Source: Odobenus rosmarus divergens
Taxonomy: Eukaryota; Chordata; Mammalia; Carnivora; Odobenidae
DNA: 64,000 nt
NCBI RefSeq assembly: GCF_000321225.1
Contig: NW_004450302.1
Coordinates: forward strand, 4,776,328 to 4,840,327
Direction of reading: 5' to 3'
Part shown: positions 13,301-25,300 of the stretch, one piece after another
How the letters are laid out: each line of letters starts with the position of its first letter
Numbering within the stretch: position 1 is the first letter of the stretch
Made by a program: the position numbers and the translations under genes
The notes under the pieces: model-generated
Told to the model about the DNA's origin: nothing
What the model saw: only the letters and a program-made list of their open reading frames with translations
Database searches by the model: none

Positions 13301-16300
13301 GGCTTCCTAATCACCCCCTTCCTGGCTCCGGGGTGCTGAGGACAGAGGCTAACTTCATCTTCTAGAAGAGGGACAACAGAGAGAGGTGGAGGAGGGGCAT
13401 GTGGCCCCGTGGTCTTCTGGGCTGCTGATGAGAGAGAGGCAGAGTCCCAAGTGGACTGCTGCTCAGGCCAGCAGAGGACAGGGCAGGTGATGATTCTGCT
13501 CGTTGCTCAGACTCTGGACCCATCCTGTCATTCTAGATACATGTCCAGGGAGGGTTTCTATTTATAAGTGAGTGAGGTCAGCTGTTCAAGGCGGGGGAAG
13601 CTGGGGGTGGAGTGGGGTGGGGGGTGGGGGAGAATCCAGATGTGGCAGGTCTTACCTTTGAGGGCCCTCACAGACTCCCTTGGGATCCTGCTGAAAACTG
13701 GGGGATCTCTCCCCAGAAAACACACACAGGCACGGACACCCCACATGCGGCCTTTGAAGACAAGGGTTTATGGACACCTCCCACCCCAAGCCTATCTCTT
13801 GGGCCTTCCAGGAGTTCTTGGCCTCCAGACAGAGGAGCCCTGGCTCAGGCACTGATGCTGCGGCCAAGCAGGACACTGGGGGAAGATCCTTCTAAAGCTG
13901 CCCTGGCCCCAGATTTCCAAAGTCTCTCCAGATGTAGGGGGGGAAATGGGTGCTGATTTGGAGCTGGCTGGCTAACGGGGTGCTCACATTCCTGCAGGCG
14001 TCCTCTGGTTCTAGGCTCCTCCTGTTCAGTCATCAGCTCCTCCTGTGCACAGCACGCTAGAAGAGAATAACAGAATGGCAGGGGCGGGGGACGGAGCCGG
14101 AAGCACTGGAGAAATGTAGGTTCTAGCTGAAAAGTTCTGCTTCATGGACAGTTATGCCAAATGTCTTAAGGGAGGCTCCTGGGGACAGAAGAGAGAGGCT
14201 CACATCCAGGTGGGGGCTTGAAAGGGCTTCGCGAAGGAGGTGGCTTTTGAGAGCGTCCTTGAAAGATAGGTGGGTGGGCAGCTGGGGCAAGGGGCCGAGA
14301 GGTCTCGGTGGAAAGATGAAGGGGAATTCAGGCAGCCTGCCTGGAAAGGCATGGGGGGGACATGGGACACTCTGAAGGACAGTCTTTGCTTCCCCCACCC
14401 CCACCCCCACCGGAGGTGTCTGAGCAGGAGCAATGTGAGTCCAGCAGTGTCGAAGGAAGCTTGAGATTCCAGTGGGTGCGGGCTCGGTTGAGGGAGGGGC
14501 CCAGAGGCTATTTCTGTCCTTCAGATCAGAGGCTGTGAGGGCCCCCAGTGTGGTGGTGGTGGAAAGAACAGGGGTGGGCGCAGCAATTCTATTGGCAGGG
14601 TCTGTGGGCCCGGCACCTGCCGTTGGGATGAGGGCCCACATGAATCCTAGATAACGCCCAGGTTCCAAGACAGAATTCTGGAGGGTGATGGAGCTGGCCG
14701 TCGGGGAAGGGTCAGGTTTGGAAGAGGGGGTGAGACGGTTTGTCTTGGACGCGGGCCATCTGGGGAAGGCTATCAGGCAGGTTGGCTCTCTGGGTGAGGA
14801 GCCAAGGCTCGGAGGGAGAGTGTTTAGTGTCGTCCACACCCCAGTGACAGCTGTGGGGTGGGAGTCGGGGAGCTGGGGCGCAAGGGGAGGGAGCGGCTCT
14901 GAGCTCAGGGGGGAAGGCAGTGGGAGAGGAACCCTAGCCAGGCCGGGGTTGGTGCCCACAGGGGTCAGGGAAGTCAGGGGCACTGGCGGGGGGCGGGGTG
15001 GCGGGCAGCAGGCTCAGGGGCTGCCCTGGCCTCAGCAAAGAGGGGGGCTTGGAAGAAAGCCTGGAGAGAGCTGGGGTGCTGGGGCCCGGGATCTGGGGGG
15101 ACTGGGCCTGCACTGACAGGGAGGGTTCTGCTCTGAGGCCAGGAAAGGAGATTGGAGGAGTGAGGGAAACAGGAATAAGTGATGGATGGGCTGGGGCCCG
15201 GGGCCTGGGGGAGTAGGGTGTGTGTGGAGGGAGATGGAGGTGCAGGTGGAGGAGGGGAGGAGAGTAGGCTGCAGGTCGCAGAGCTGTTTGTGGGGAGGGC
15301 AGTGGAGCCCCCTGCAACGGGGGCCAGGTTGGGAGTGGGGACGAGGCCGGGGGCGGGGAGACGGAGAGGGTCTGGAGCAGCTCCCGCTGGGGAGAGGGGG
15401 AGCCCCAGCAGCAGAGGGTGGTGAGGGAAGGTGGAGAGCTGCCCTGAGGCCCCCAGCTGGCCTTGCCTTGTCCAGAGCAATGCTCAACACCATTCCTCAG
15501 CTGCGGCAGAGGCCCAGCGACTGGGGACTTACCTGGGCTGGGGCGGGAGGGCAGCCTTGCGGTGGCCCACCATGGGCTCCAGGCCGAGAGGTGGTTCTGG
15601 CAGGGGAGGGGCAGGCGCCCCAGCTCCAGAGGTCGAAGTCGCAGGGGCTTCGGGCTGGCTGTCTCCCAGCTGCGTGAGCCCTGGGGGTGCCTTGTGTACT
15701 CCGCCTGTGTGTTTACTTGGGGTGGCTTTGAGGAGCTGAAAGGAGATTGTGGGGAGGGACTAAAGCCACCCCTGGTTAGGGGGCACTGGGGCCCAGGGGG
15801 CATGAGGGGCTGGAAGAAGATCTGCCTGGAGAGGCAGAGTTGCAAACTGGAGCGTTCCCTTGCTCCGAAGAACGAGGCCATGATCTGTATGGGGAAGCCT
15901 GCGGGCTTTCCTGGAAACCACCTGCCCCCCAGGTGTCTCCTGACTGCCCTCGGAGGAGGAGGAGGAGGAGGAGGAGGAGGAGGAGGTCCCAATGACTCTT
16001 ACCCTATCGCTGTGGCCCGGCCTGGACCTCCCCTCCGGGGTGTGAGGGTGCAGCAGGCAGGACTGTCAAAAGCTGAGGTGAAGTGAGCCAAGGAGTCAGA
16101 ATTGGGGAGCAGAGATTTCCAGGTCAGCAGAGCTGTGGGAGCTGAGGAGACGAGGGTGCAGGGGTGCTCGGGCAGGGCTGGAGTGACCCGCACGAGCCTC
16201 TGCTCTGCGGTCACCCGGCTCGTCCGCCCCTCTCGCCTTCCCTGTGTGCCGGAGCCGGCTCCCAGGCCTCCTGCCTGGACCACTGCAGTCTGCCCCTAAT

Positions 16301-19300
16301 CGGTCTCCATCTCGCCGTCTCCCCACACCGTCAGCATGCTGCCGCCTCTGCAGCCAGATTAATCTTAATACACTGCTCTGCACATCCCTTCCCGAGCCCT
16401 AGAAGCCCCAGTGGCGGCATCGTGAGCAGAGGCAAGTCCAGCCCGGGTGGTGGAGCAGAGTCCAGGCCATCCTGCCTGGGCCCTGCCCACCTTGCAGCCG
16501 TGTCCGCCATGGACCTCTCCTACCCTCTGACCTGGGAGAACCACTGGATTCTTGGCCCCTGTGCATTCCTTCCTCTGCACCTCTGCTCATGCTGCCCTCT
16601 GCTCAGGATGCCCTCCACGGGGCTCTTCTCACTGACACTGGTCTCAGCTGGGTTTGAGCTCTTGGGGTGCTTCCGGGGTTTGCCCCCCGTGTGGTGCTTG
16701 GTGCAGCCTTGCAGGTGTTCCACCCTGCCACGTGTGCGGTCCGCTTCCGCTGTCAGTGCCCATGGGGCTGCCTGAGTGTGCCTCTGGCCTGGGTGTTTTC
16801 ATGGTCTTTAACTGCTGTGTTCTGCAGAGCAGCCTGGCCATGAGGTGATGCTACCCTGTTTAGCAGAAGAGGCCACTGGGGATCAGAGAGGTTAAGAGAC
16901 CTGTCCAAGGTCACACAGGTAGAGAGTCTCAGAGTTGGCAGGCCTCCCACACTCTGGTTTAACCCCATGCTTTGATCGCCAGTGTGCTGCGCGCAGTGGG
17001 CCCGTTAAGGGTTGGTCGTTGGAGGTGCGATGGGTTGCAGGGGAGTCCTGGCGCTGAGAAGTCTGGAGCAGCTTATGGGGGGCTACAGTTGCTCCAAGGT
17101 GACAGGCTGAGGGGAGGGGGGAGTGTTGGGAGATGGGGCATTTACAGTTAGCATCCTCCCAGAGAAGAGCCTGGGTCCCCCGGGTGGGAGAAGCTCAGGG
17201 GCCTTGAGGTCGGTGAACAGAAGGGAGGATACGGTCCAGACCTGAGAAGGGACTTGCTGGCAGCCCGAGCAAGTCGGGGAGGGGGCTGGTGCCCAGCTGT
17301 AGGGTCTGTGTGCAGCTGCATGGGTTCTCTCTTGGGGTGAGGGGGCGGTGTGCATCGTGGGAAGATGCAAGGGAAAGCGCAGGCCTTGCTCGTACCTTCC
17401 TAAGCAGCTCCATCAGGTTACCACACCTCTCAGAGCCTCAGTTTACCTGGCTGTCTCTGAAGCCAGGAGGAAATGAAATGCTGGGAGGGAGGGATCAGCC
17501 AGTGGCGCACCCGGGGAGGGGCCTTGCAGAAGTTGCCTCCCTCCCTTTTGCTGCTGCAGTGGCTGTGATCATGGCCCTGGTCCCTGGGGCAACCGTGTTG
17601 CTAAGATTGTGTCTCTGTGTCCTTGTCCTGCGTATGCAGAAAATTCCCAGCCTCCAATTTAGTAACTTGGGCAGACCTGTCTCGGGGAGGAGTGCCTTTT
17701 CCCATGGATTATGAGGGGATCCCGGGGCCCTGGGAGGAAATAGGCATTGCCCTTAGGTGTGTGCAGGGAGAGTGGGGGGGGGGGCGGCGGAGGGCAGGCT
17801 GAGGGACAGCTCTCGGTTCTCCTTTCCCCCTGCTCCTCCAGTCCCGAAGCTGCCTGGAGGGGTGAGATGGGGGGCCCAGCCTTTGCTGCCACCCCCTCAA
17901 CCAGGACTGATGAGGCAAACCTTGGGGGAGCCCTGTGTTATCTTTCTGATGAGGCTCCCAGTCGGTGAGCAGGTGTCCATGAGCCGAGAGCCATCAGGAA
18001 CAGACTGTTGCGACCCCCTTGGATGACATCAGGAAATGCTGGGAATACCTGCCCCCCGCCCCCCGCTCATGCCCTGTGCTGGGTGTGCTTTTAAGAGTCA
18101 CTGATGGAGTCAATTCGAGATACCAAAAGCTACCGTGCTTTCAGCTACTTTTTAAAAAACGTTTTATTAATTTTTATTTTTTGGCCCCTTTTTTTTGAGG
18201 CATCATTTACATGCCGTAAAATTCACCCATTGTAAGTGCACCTCGGCTGTGTTTTCAAATCAATGTGTTCTTTATTCATACACCTAAGTTCATGCGAAAT
18301 ATAATTTTATATACTTTGGAAAGCACATTATGAATTCAGTCCATCTGTGTGTCGGGATTCACATGCCTCTTGCCGTCACCCGGGGTGGGTTTGAATCCTG
18401 ACTGCCTAGTATTATCAGGGTCAGAATGAGCTGGGATTGGGTCCCACTCCAATGGTTGTCCCTGCCCTGTGACTTTGAACCAGTCATTCACCATCTTTTG
18501 ACCTTTCTGCTCATCTGTAAAGCGAAGGTGCCAGGGCCGCTGTGTGGACGGCATGAGGGAAGACCCAGGGTGAGCCTGGGAACCCACCAAGTGCTGCACC
18601 TGTGCGGTCTGTGCTTATCACCTTTATCCAACCCAAAGTCAGTGCAGGTGGCAGGGTGACAGAGAGGCAGGCTCGCTGACCATGGCTCCCTGGCAGATGG
18701 CACTTGGGAGCACAGAGTGGAGATCCACTTAGTCAGGAGGGGTCTGAGCCCTGAGCTTTATCTGCCCTGACAGTGACCCCTTCCCCGCCACCTGCACCGT
18801 GCTAATGCTGGAGGGATCCAAGGTCCTATGTCTCTGTGACCCCATTCACTAGGTCGGGTGGCAGTGCCCCCTCCAACCTCACTTGCCGTCTGGGGAGCAA
18901 GGACTTGCTTGAGATCTGCTGGACCCATGGGCTCCTTGCCACACTGGCCCCCACAGCTGGCTCTCAGCCCTGCCTGCTGACCCTGGTTCTGCCCTCCAGG
19001 CCTGCCTTTGGAAAGAACCCAAGCACAGGCTGAGAGCTTCTCTCCTTCTGAGTAGCTATTGACCCCCAAACACTCCTCACCTTCCAGTCAGAAGGCCCTT
19101 CTTTCCAGGTCTCCCCACCTCCTACCCAGGCTGGCCACACAAAGTCAGACCATTAGGATACATTTGGTGGTGCCCAGGCCCGGCTCCATGCTTGGGTGGT
19201 CTCCCTGGGCCGCCCGCCAGGTGAGGCAGCTGGGTAAACAGGGGGGAGGTGGCTGATGGACTAAGGGCTTCATCTGCTTATTTATTTTAACTCAAACTTC

Positions 19301-22300
19301 TTGAGCTGCTTTGAAGCTTGGGCTTTTGGGGGATGGAGACACCCCATTAGGTAGGCAGTGGGCTCCACTGAGCCAACCATGTCTCCCCCTGCATCTCCAG
19401 CCCTCAGCCCAGCCCTGCCCCTCTCTCTGTCCCCAGACATGGCTCATTCCTTGTGCCCTACCCTGTGATGCCTTCTGCGCCCTTCTCCCTGGAGAGACCC
19501 CACTTACCCTTCAGAGTCCATTTCAAGTGCAGCCTCCTGACTAAGGCTTTCCCAGTGTGTTCCTCCCTCACAGTCTCTCCCCTAGACTCTTGGATTTACT
19601 GTCTGGATAATTTATTTTGGCATCTAAGTATCTAAAGCTTCTTGTGGTTATTCAGCTATTTTGTGTACAACCTGTTTCCAGCGAGACTCTGGGCTCCTGG
19701 GAGGCAGAAAGCATAGTGGGTATGTTTTTGTAGCTCCTTTAATATCTGATGCATACTGGGCATACAGTAGACACTTAATATTGACAGAAGGAAGGTGGGG
19801 AGGTGACTAGTGAGCTGGAATAGCACAAGTTTGTCATTTCTTTTCTTCTTCTTTTTTTTAAGATTTTATTTATTCGAGAGAGAGGGAGAGTGAGCGAGAG
19901 AGAGAGAGAGAGAGAGAGCACAAGCCAGGGGGCGGGGCAGAGGGGGAAGCAGGCTCCCCACTGAGCAAGGAGCCTGACGCAGGGCTCGATCCCAGGACCC
20001 TGGGATCATGACCTGAGCTGAAGGCAGACGCTTAACCAACCGAGCCACCCAGGAGCCCCAAGTTTGTCATTTCTGATGACCTCTCTAGGATGTGTCGTTG
20101 GTCCTAATCTCAGCCCCTGGGCAGCAGCATAGAAGTAATTACCGAGGGTGTTTTACATCTGGCCAGAGAGGCTGAGAATCTTGCTGCAGGTCACACCGTG
20201 AGTTGACGGGGGATAGGCTTGGAATTAACCCAGGTCTCCTAGTCTCAGGTAGCTGCTCCAGGTGCCGCCTTGTCTATGACAACCCTTCTAGGAGTCTCCC
20301 TTCTGCCCCTCAGCATGTTTGCACGCCCGTGTGTGTGCCTGCTTGTTCGTGTGTTTGTGAGCGCACGTGTGTTTGTGTGCAGTGTGTGGGGGTGTGCAGT
20401 GTGTGCATGTGTCTGGAAGGAAGCAGCCGTAGCCAACAGTTGTCCAGGAGAAGGCTGCCAAGTCCACGGAGTAATTGTAGAGCACGTGTGCCTTTGCGTG
20501 TGGCTGTGTGTCTGGGGACGCGGGTGGGGCCTTGACAATCACCCTCTGATATTGGTCAGCGTTGCTGGGCTGCCGGCCACGGCCTGCCGAGCTGACATGG
20601 CAGCACAGGACAAGGTGGGTCTCGGGGGCCCTAGCGGGAGGTGGGCAGGACCTACCGTTCAGGCTTCCCGCCAGTCTGTGGCCCCGGGATCTGAGAACCA
20701 GAGCTGGGATTTGGTGTGGCAGCTTCCCCTGAGTGCATTTCTTCATGGGCCCTTTGGGGGAGGGTCCTTCTCCGATGCCTGAGCATCCCCCACCACCATG
20801 CCGCCCCCCGCCCACCCACTCAGCCCCAGCTTGCTAGTCCTGCTGCTCGTCTCCTGGTGGCCCTCTGCTAAGGAGGACAGGGATGAGGGGCTCGGGGATG
20901 AGCCTCAGCTGCTTCATCCCCCGCCCCACCCTCTAGCCCGAGGAGCTGACCAATGCTCTGGAAATCAGCAACATCGTCTTCACCAGCCTCTTTGCCCTGG
21001 AGATGCTGCTGAAGCTGCTGGTGTATGGTCCCTTTGGCTACATCAAGAACCCCTACAACATCTTCGACGGCGTCATTGTTGTCATCAGGTATGACTGCCC
21101 CTCCACCACCTCTCACCTGGCGGATTGCCCGTGGGGTGGCTGGGGCGAGAAGCCATGCAACCTGTGCCTCCGGGGTGGAGGGGTCTGGAGTCAGACCCCC
21201 CCGGCCCCCAGGCCCTGCCGCTCCCCCCGCCCCCCCAGCGGAGGGTGATCCTCTCCAGCCTCTCTCGGCCCTACCTTGCTCAGGCCGAATTTGGCCTCAC
21301 GTCTCCTTTGGCCAGACCCCTGTGCAGCCTCCTCTCTCCTCTCTCTACTTCTTGCCCTTGACCCCATGCAGGCCCGGGGTGAGTGAGGACTGGGGAGTTG
21401 GCTTTGCTGAGGAGTTGAAGGAGGTGTGAGGCCCAGCCTGCTGTCCCTGCTTGCAAAGTGCTTGGAAACCATCTCAGACAATCGCAACTTGGTTTAGGGT
21501 TTCCAAGACCCTGGGAAAGCGCTCCGTCCCCCTAGGCCTGGGGCCAGGAGAGCTGCTTTATTGCTTTCTGGAATTGGCTTTAGATTTCATTAGACAAGAA
21601 CAAAGCAAATATTCCATAACTGGATGCTGTTGCATTGGCTGGAATTCGGGAGAGAGTTCTCGGCTGCCAGGGTGTGATCTCGGGCCTGGACGGGTGGAGA
21701 GGGCTGGAGCTGTCACCTACATCCATTTCAGGGGCTCCTGTCTGCAGGCCCAGGGGCCCACCTGTGCCCCACTTCCTCATGCTGTGCGGGCTTGTCCAGG
21801 CCCTCAGTTGCTGCCAGGCCCTCTCGAAGGGAGGGGCAGGGGGAGGGAGAGCACGCGGGGGCTCAGGCTCCCTGCCCTCCTTGCAGCGTGTGGGAGATCG
21901 TGGGCCAGCAGGGGGGTGGCCTGTCGGTGCTGCGGACCTTCCGCCTGATGCGGGTGCTGAAGCTGGTGCGCTTCCTGCCGGCACTGCAGCGGCAGCTCGT
22001 GGTGCTCATGAAGACCATGGACAACGTGGCCACCTTCTGCATGCTGCTCATGCTCTTCATCTTCATCTTCAGGTGAGGGCAGGTGCGGCATCCGTGCCGG
22101 CTGGGAGGAGGGCTTGAGGGGCAGGGGGTGCTGCTGCCCTGACCGCCATCTTGTGGCTCCTGTGTCTTCAGCATCCTGGGCATGCATCTCTTTGGCTGCA
22201 AATTTGCATCAGAGCGGGACGGGGACACGCTGCCGGACCGGAAGAATTTTGACTCCCTGCTCTGGGCCATCGTCACCGTCTTTCAGGTGCCAGGGTAACC

Positions 22301-25300
22301 AGGCAGGGGTGGACGGGGGTGAGGGAGGTGCCCCCTGGCAAAGGCGCTGATACCCAGCCTCTGCCCACAGATCCTGACCCAGGAGGACTGGAACAAGGTG
22401 CTCTACAATGGAATGGCCTCCACGTCATCCTGGGCTGCTCTTTATTTCATTGCCCTCATGACCTTTGGCAACTACGTGCTCTTTAATCTGCTCGTCGCCA
22501 TTCTGGTGGAGGGCTTCCAGGCGGAGGTAACCCCCTGCCTGCAGCAGTGTGCTGTGGTGGCCTGGGAGGTCTTGCAAAAAATGCCATCAGGCTGGGCGTT
22601 GGGGTGGGGGTGGGGGGCTAGGGTGGAAGGCTCCAGGTCTCAGGCAGCCCCTCAGCCCTGGGGAGACAGGGTAGTTGTGGGGGATCCCTGGGGCCAAGGT
22701 TAGCTGCTAAGTGGGCTTCAGCATCGAAGTTGGCTAGACCTTCCCCAGGGAGCTGGAGAAGTTGGCAGAAGGTGCAGCTGGATCCCGAGCACAGGTGCTC
22801 TCGGGGACATCCGGAGGAGACCCATCTGAGCCGAGGGGTGGGGGAAGCGTGTGTGCAAGTCATCTGAGCTCCAGCTGAGCTGATGAAGATGCCACCAGGA
22901 CCCGGGCAGGGCTAAGCTGCCCAGGGTGAGAAATGAGCCCAATTAGCTGCCGGTATGGCAGAGATGAGCGTCCTATTTCCAGCCCAGGCTCCATCACCTT
23001 CGTCACAGGCAGCGTCATCAATTAATATTGATTTGCATTGATCCTGCCCTTGCTGTGCCAGGGCTCAGCCTCTGCCTGAAGGGTGGCATGCCGCTCCTCT
23101 CCCTCGGCTCTGCCCCTCTCCCCCGAGCTCTGGGCCAGCCCGGCTTCCGGGCATCATTCATGGGCAGGTTGACCCAACCTAGAAATGCTCCAGGTTGGGC
23201 GTAGAGAAGCTCTTGGTCCAGTTCTCTCCGGGTGACCCGGATGGAAACTCCCGCTGCGGCCTGGTCTATAAATACTCGGCACACGGTGGAAAAACAAAAA
23301 TCTATTTTCCGACTCTTTTCCCAGCCTTGCGAGGGAGGGCCGTTCCCCGTTGGCCGGCTGGGCTAGTGGGGTGCGGGGGCATCCGTCCCACACCGGCCTT
23401 CGCCTGCTGCCAGCCGTGCAAATTCTGTAGTGATCCATGATGGCATTTCCTTCCGCAGGCTGGCCGCGAGGGCAGCTGGTGGCAGAGGCGCGCCCTGCCT
23501 TTGGGGATGGTGGGGCCTCTCGTGCGGGGAGGCACAAGGCACTTATCTGGGGGTTCCCTGGTCCTGAAAAGTTAAGGGGTGCCACCGTGCTCCCATGAGA
23601 GCCAGGGTCCCCGTGGATACCCACCACTCTCAGCCTCCGGGAAGAGATGCTGAGTGGGGATGGGGGTCCTGCAGCCCCTTCCCAACCACCGTTCCCGACG
23701 GTTAAGATGTCCTCAGAAAAATTCCTGAGTTACTGCACGGAGGGAAAGGGAAAACACCCCGAGCCTGTCCTCCTCCCCTCAGCTGGCCTGGAGGTGCCCC
23801 GCGCAGACAGCCCCCTCCCCGCCGCCGCCCCTTTCAGCAAACACCTGGTTAAATGGAGAGCTGCGGAGCCAGCCTGGTTGCTAGGCAGCAGCGAAGTGGG
23901 CTGCTGGGAATAAGGCAGGCCACTCTGGCCCTGCTGGGGGCCGTGGCTGCCCCAGCCTGAGCAGGGCGGGGTAGGGCCTGGGGCCACAGCCTCCTCAACC
24001 CGCAGAGCACAGGTGCCTGTAGGGGAGGGTCCCACTCAGGGCTTGGTGTTTCAGGTCTGGGGTGGGATGGAGAAAGGAGGTCCAGATCAACCCCCCTTGG
24101 GGGTGAGGGTGGGGAAGGCAGGGCATGGCCCGGGAGTGCCCACGGGAGGGGCTGGACCAGCTGCCCGCTGTCCCGCCTGTGGTGGGCCAACACCTGGGTG
24201 AGGGAGGGGAGGGTCAATCACTCAATGCCGGTGACCTGGACGCTTCCAGAAGCACCTGCCCTCTCGGGTACGAGTTTCAGGGGGTTGCGCATGTCGCTTT
24301 GAGGGAGCCCCGCGATCTGGCAGGAGAGGCTGCTTTTTGCTATTATGATGGCCGGCTTTCTCACAAACGAGGCAACCCACCTCAGTAGAGGAAGTGGCCG
24401 CCCCCATTTTGTGGGGCGTCTCTAGCAGGAGGGCTCAAGGGTAGCCCCTGGCTGGCCTTGCCACCCTGCCAAGAGGTAAGAGGGAGGAGCCCCAGGGGGC
24501 TGGGCTGGCTCAGCTGTTGATTTCCTGACTTGCGGGGGGCAGTGCCCTGAATCCCTGTATATTTATCATCCATGCACTTAATTAAATGAACAGGCGGCAG
24601 GCCCTGTGTGAGGCCATTAATTGATATTAAACAACATCATAGCTGTCATCCCAGTGTTACTTGTCACATCCCATGCCAGTGGGAGCAGCTGGACCTGGTC
24701 TGATTTGGAGGGATGCAGGCTGAGCCTGGGGGAGTGGGGAGGCCTATTCTAGCTCCCGGCCTTCGGCCTCCTGCCAGCCTTGGGCCCCATCCCCTCCTCC
24801 TTCCCACCCTCCCTGCCCATTCCCCAAGCCCCCCCGCCAGTGCGGGACCAGTAAAAGGTGAGCTGGAGTTTCAGGTGCGAGGCCCAGATGTACCTCTCAC
24901 TCTCTGCGTGCCTTGGGGCAGTTGTCTTAGCCTCTCCAAACCTCAGGCGCCTCCTCTAAGATGACATCGGTGGTACTCCCTTCCCACCTGGCGAGAGGCG
25001 AGCTGGTATTCATAAGGCAGTTTCGGGAGGGCTGGCACCCCAGTGAGCCATAGCTGTCGCTATTAGGCTTAACCGGGGGGAGGGCTCGGTCTCCCTCCCT
25101 GCCCTTTTCCCCATCTTCGTGGCCTCTGCCCTCACCCTTCAGATTCACTCTGGCCCGAGGGCCTGTGGTTAAATTCTGGAAGGCCGTTCTGGCCCTTCTC
25201 TCCCCCTCCCGTACCCCGGTGTCTCAGCCCCCTCCGACCCCTGCCCGGGTTGCACCATCCTTTCCTTTCCTTCATCCTCTTTCGACACTGCTGATGTCTG

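Larger units (their letters stand above)
9078..20936 (+). other. CACNA1G: CACNA1G intron 9 (11.9 kb)
   Basis: Largest intron in the window. It contains L3/CR1 (about 9715-9885), several antisense L2 pieces (about 9310-9420, 12700-13160, 14180-14970), a sense L2 (16250-16640), a (GGA)12 array (15952-15987), MIRs (about 16830-16985, 18440-18545), an L1 3' fragment (18140-18325), an L2 tail (19430-19800) and a CAN-SINE (19842-20059). Many long open frames here are GC-rich chance frames. I saw no coding exon. Confidence 0.8.

Noticed and set aside
14934..15992. Long minus-strand open frame rich in Pro and Ser
   Set aside because: It runs through the (GGA)12 array and degraded L2; composition is GC-driven, with no domain, no splice support and no codon-like pattern.
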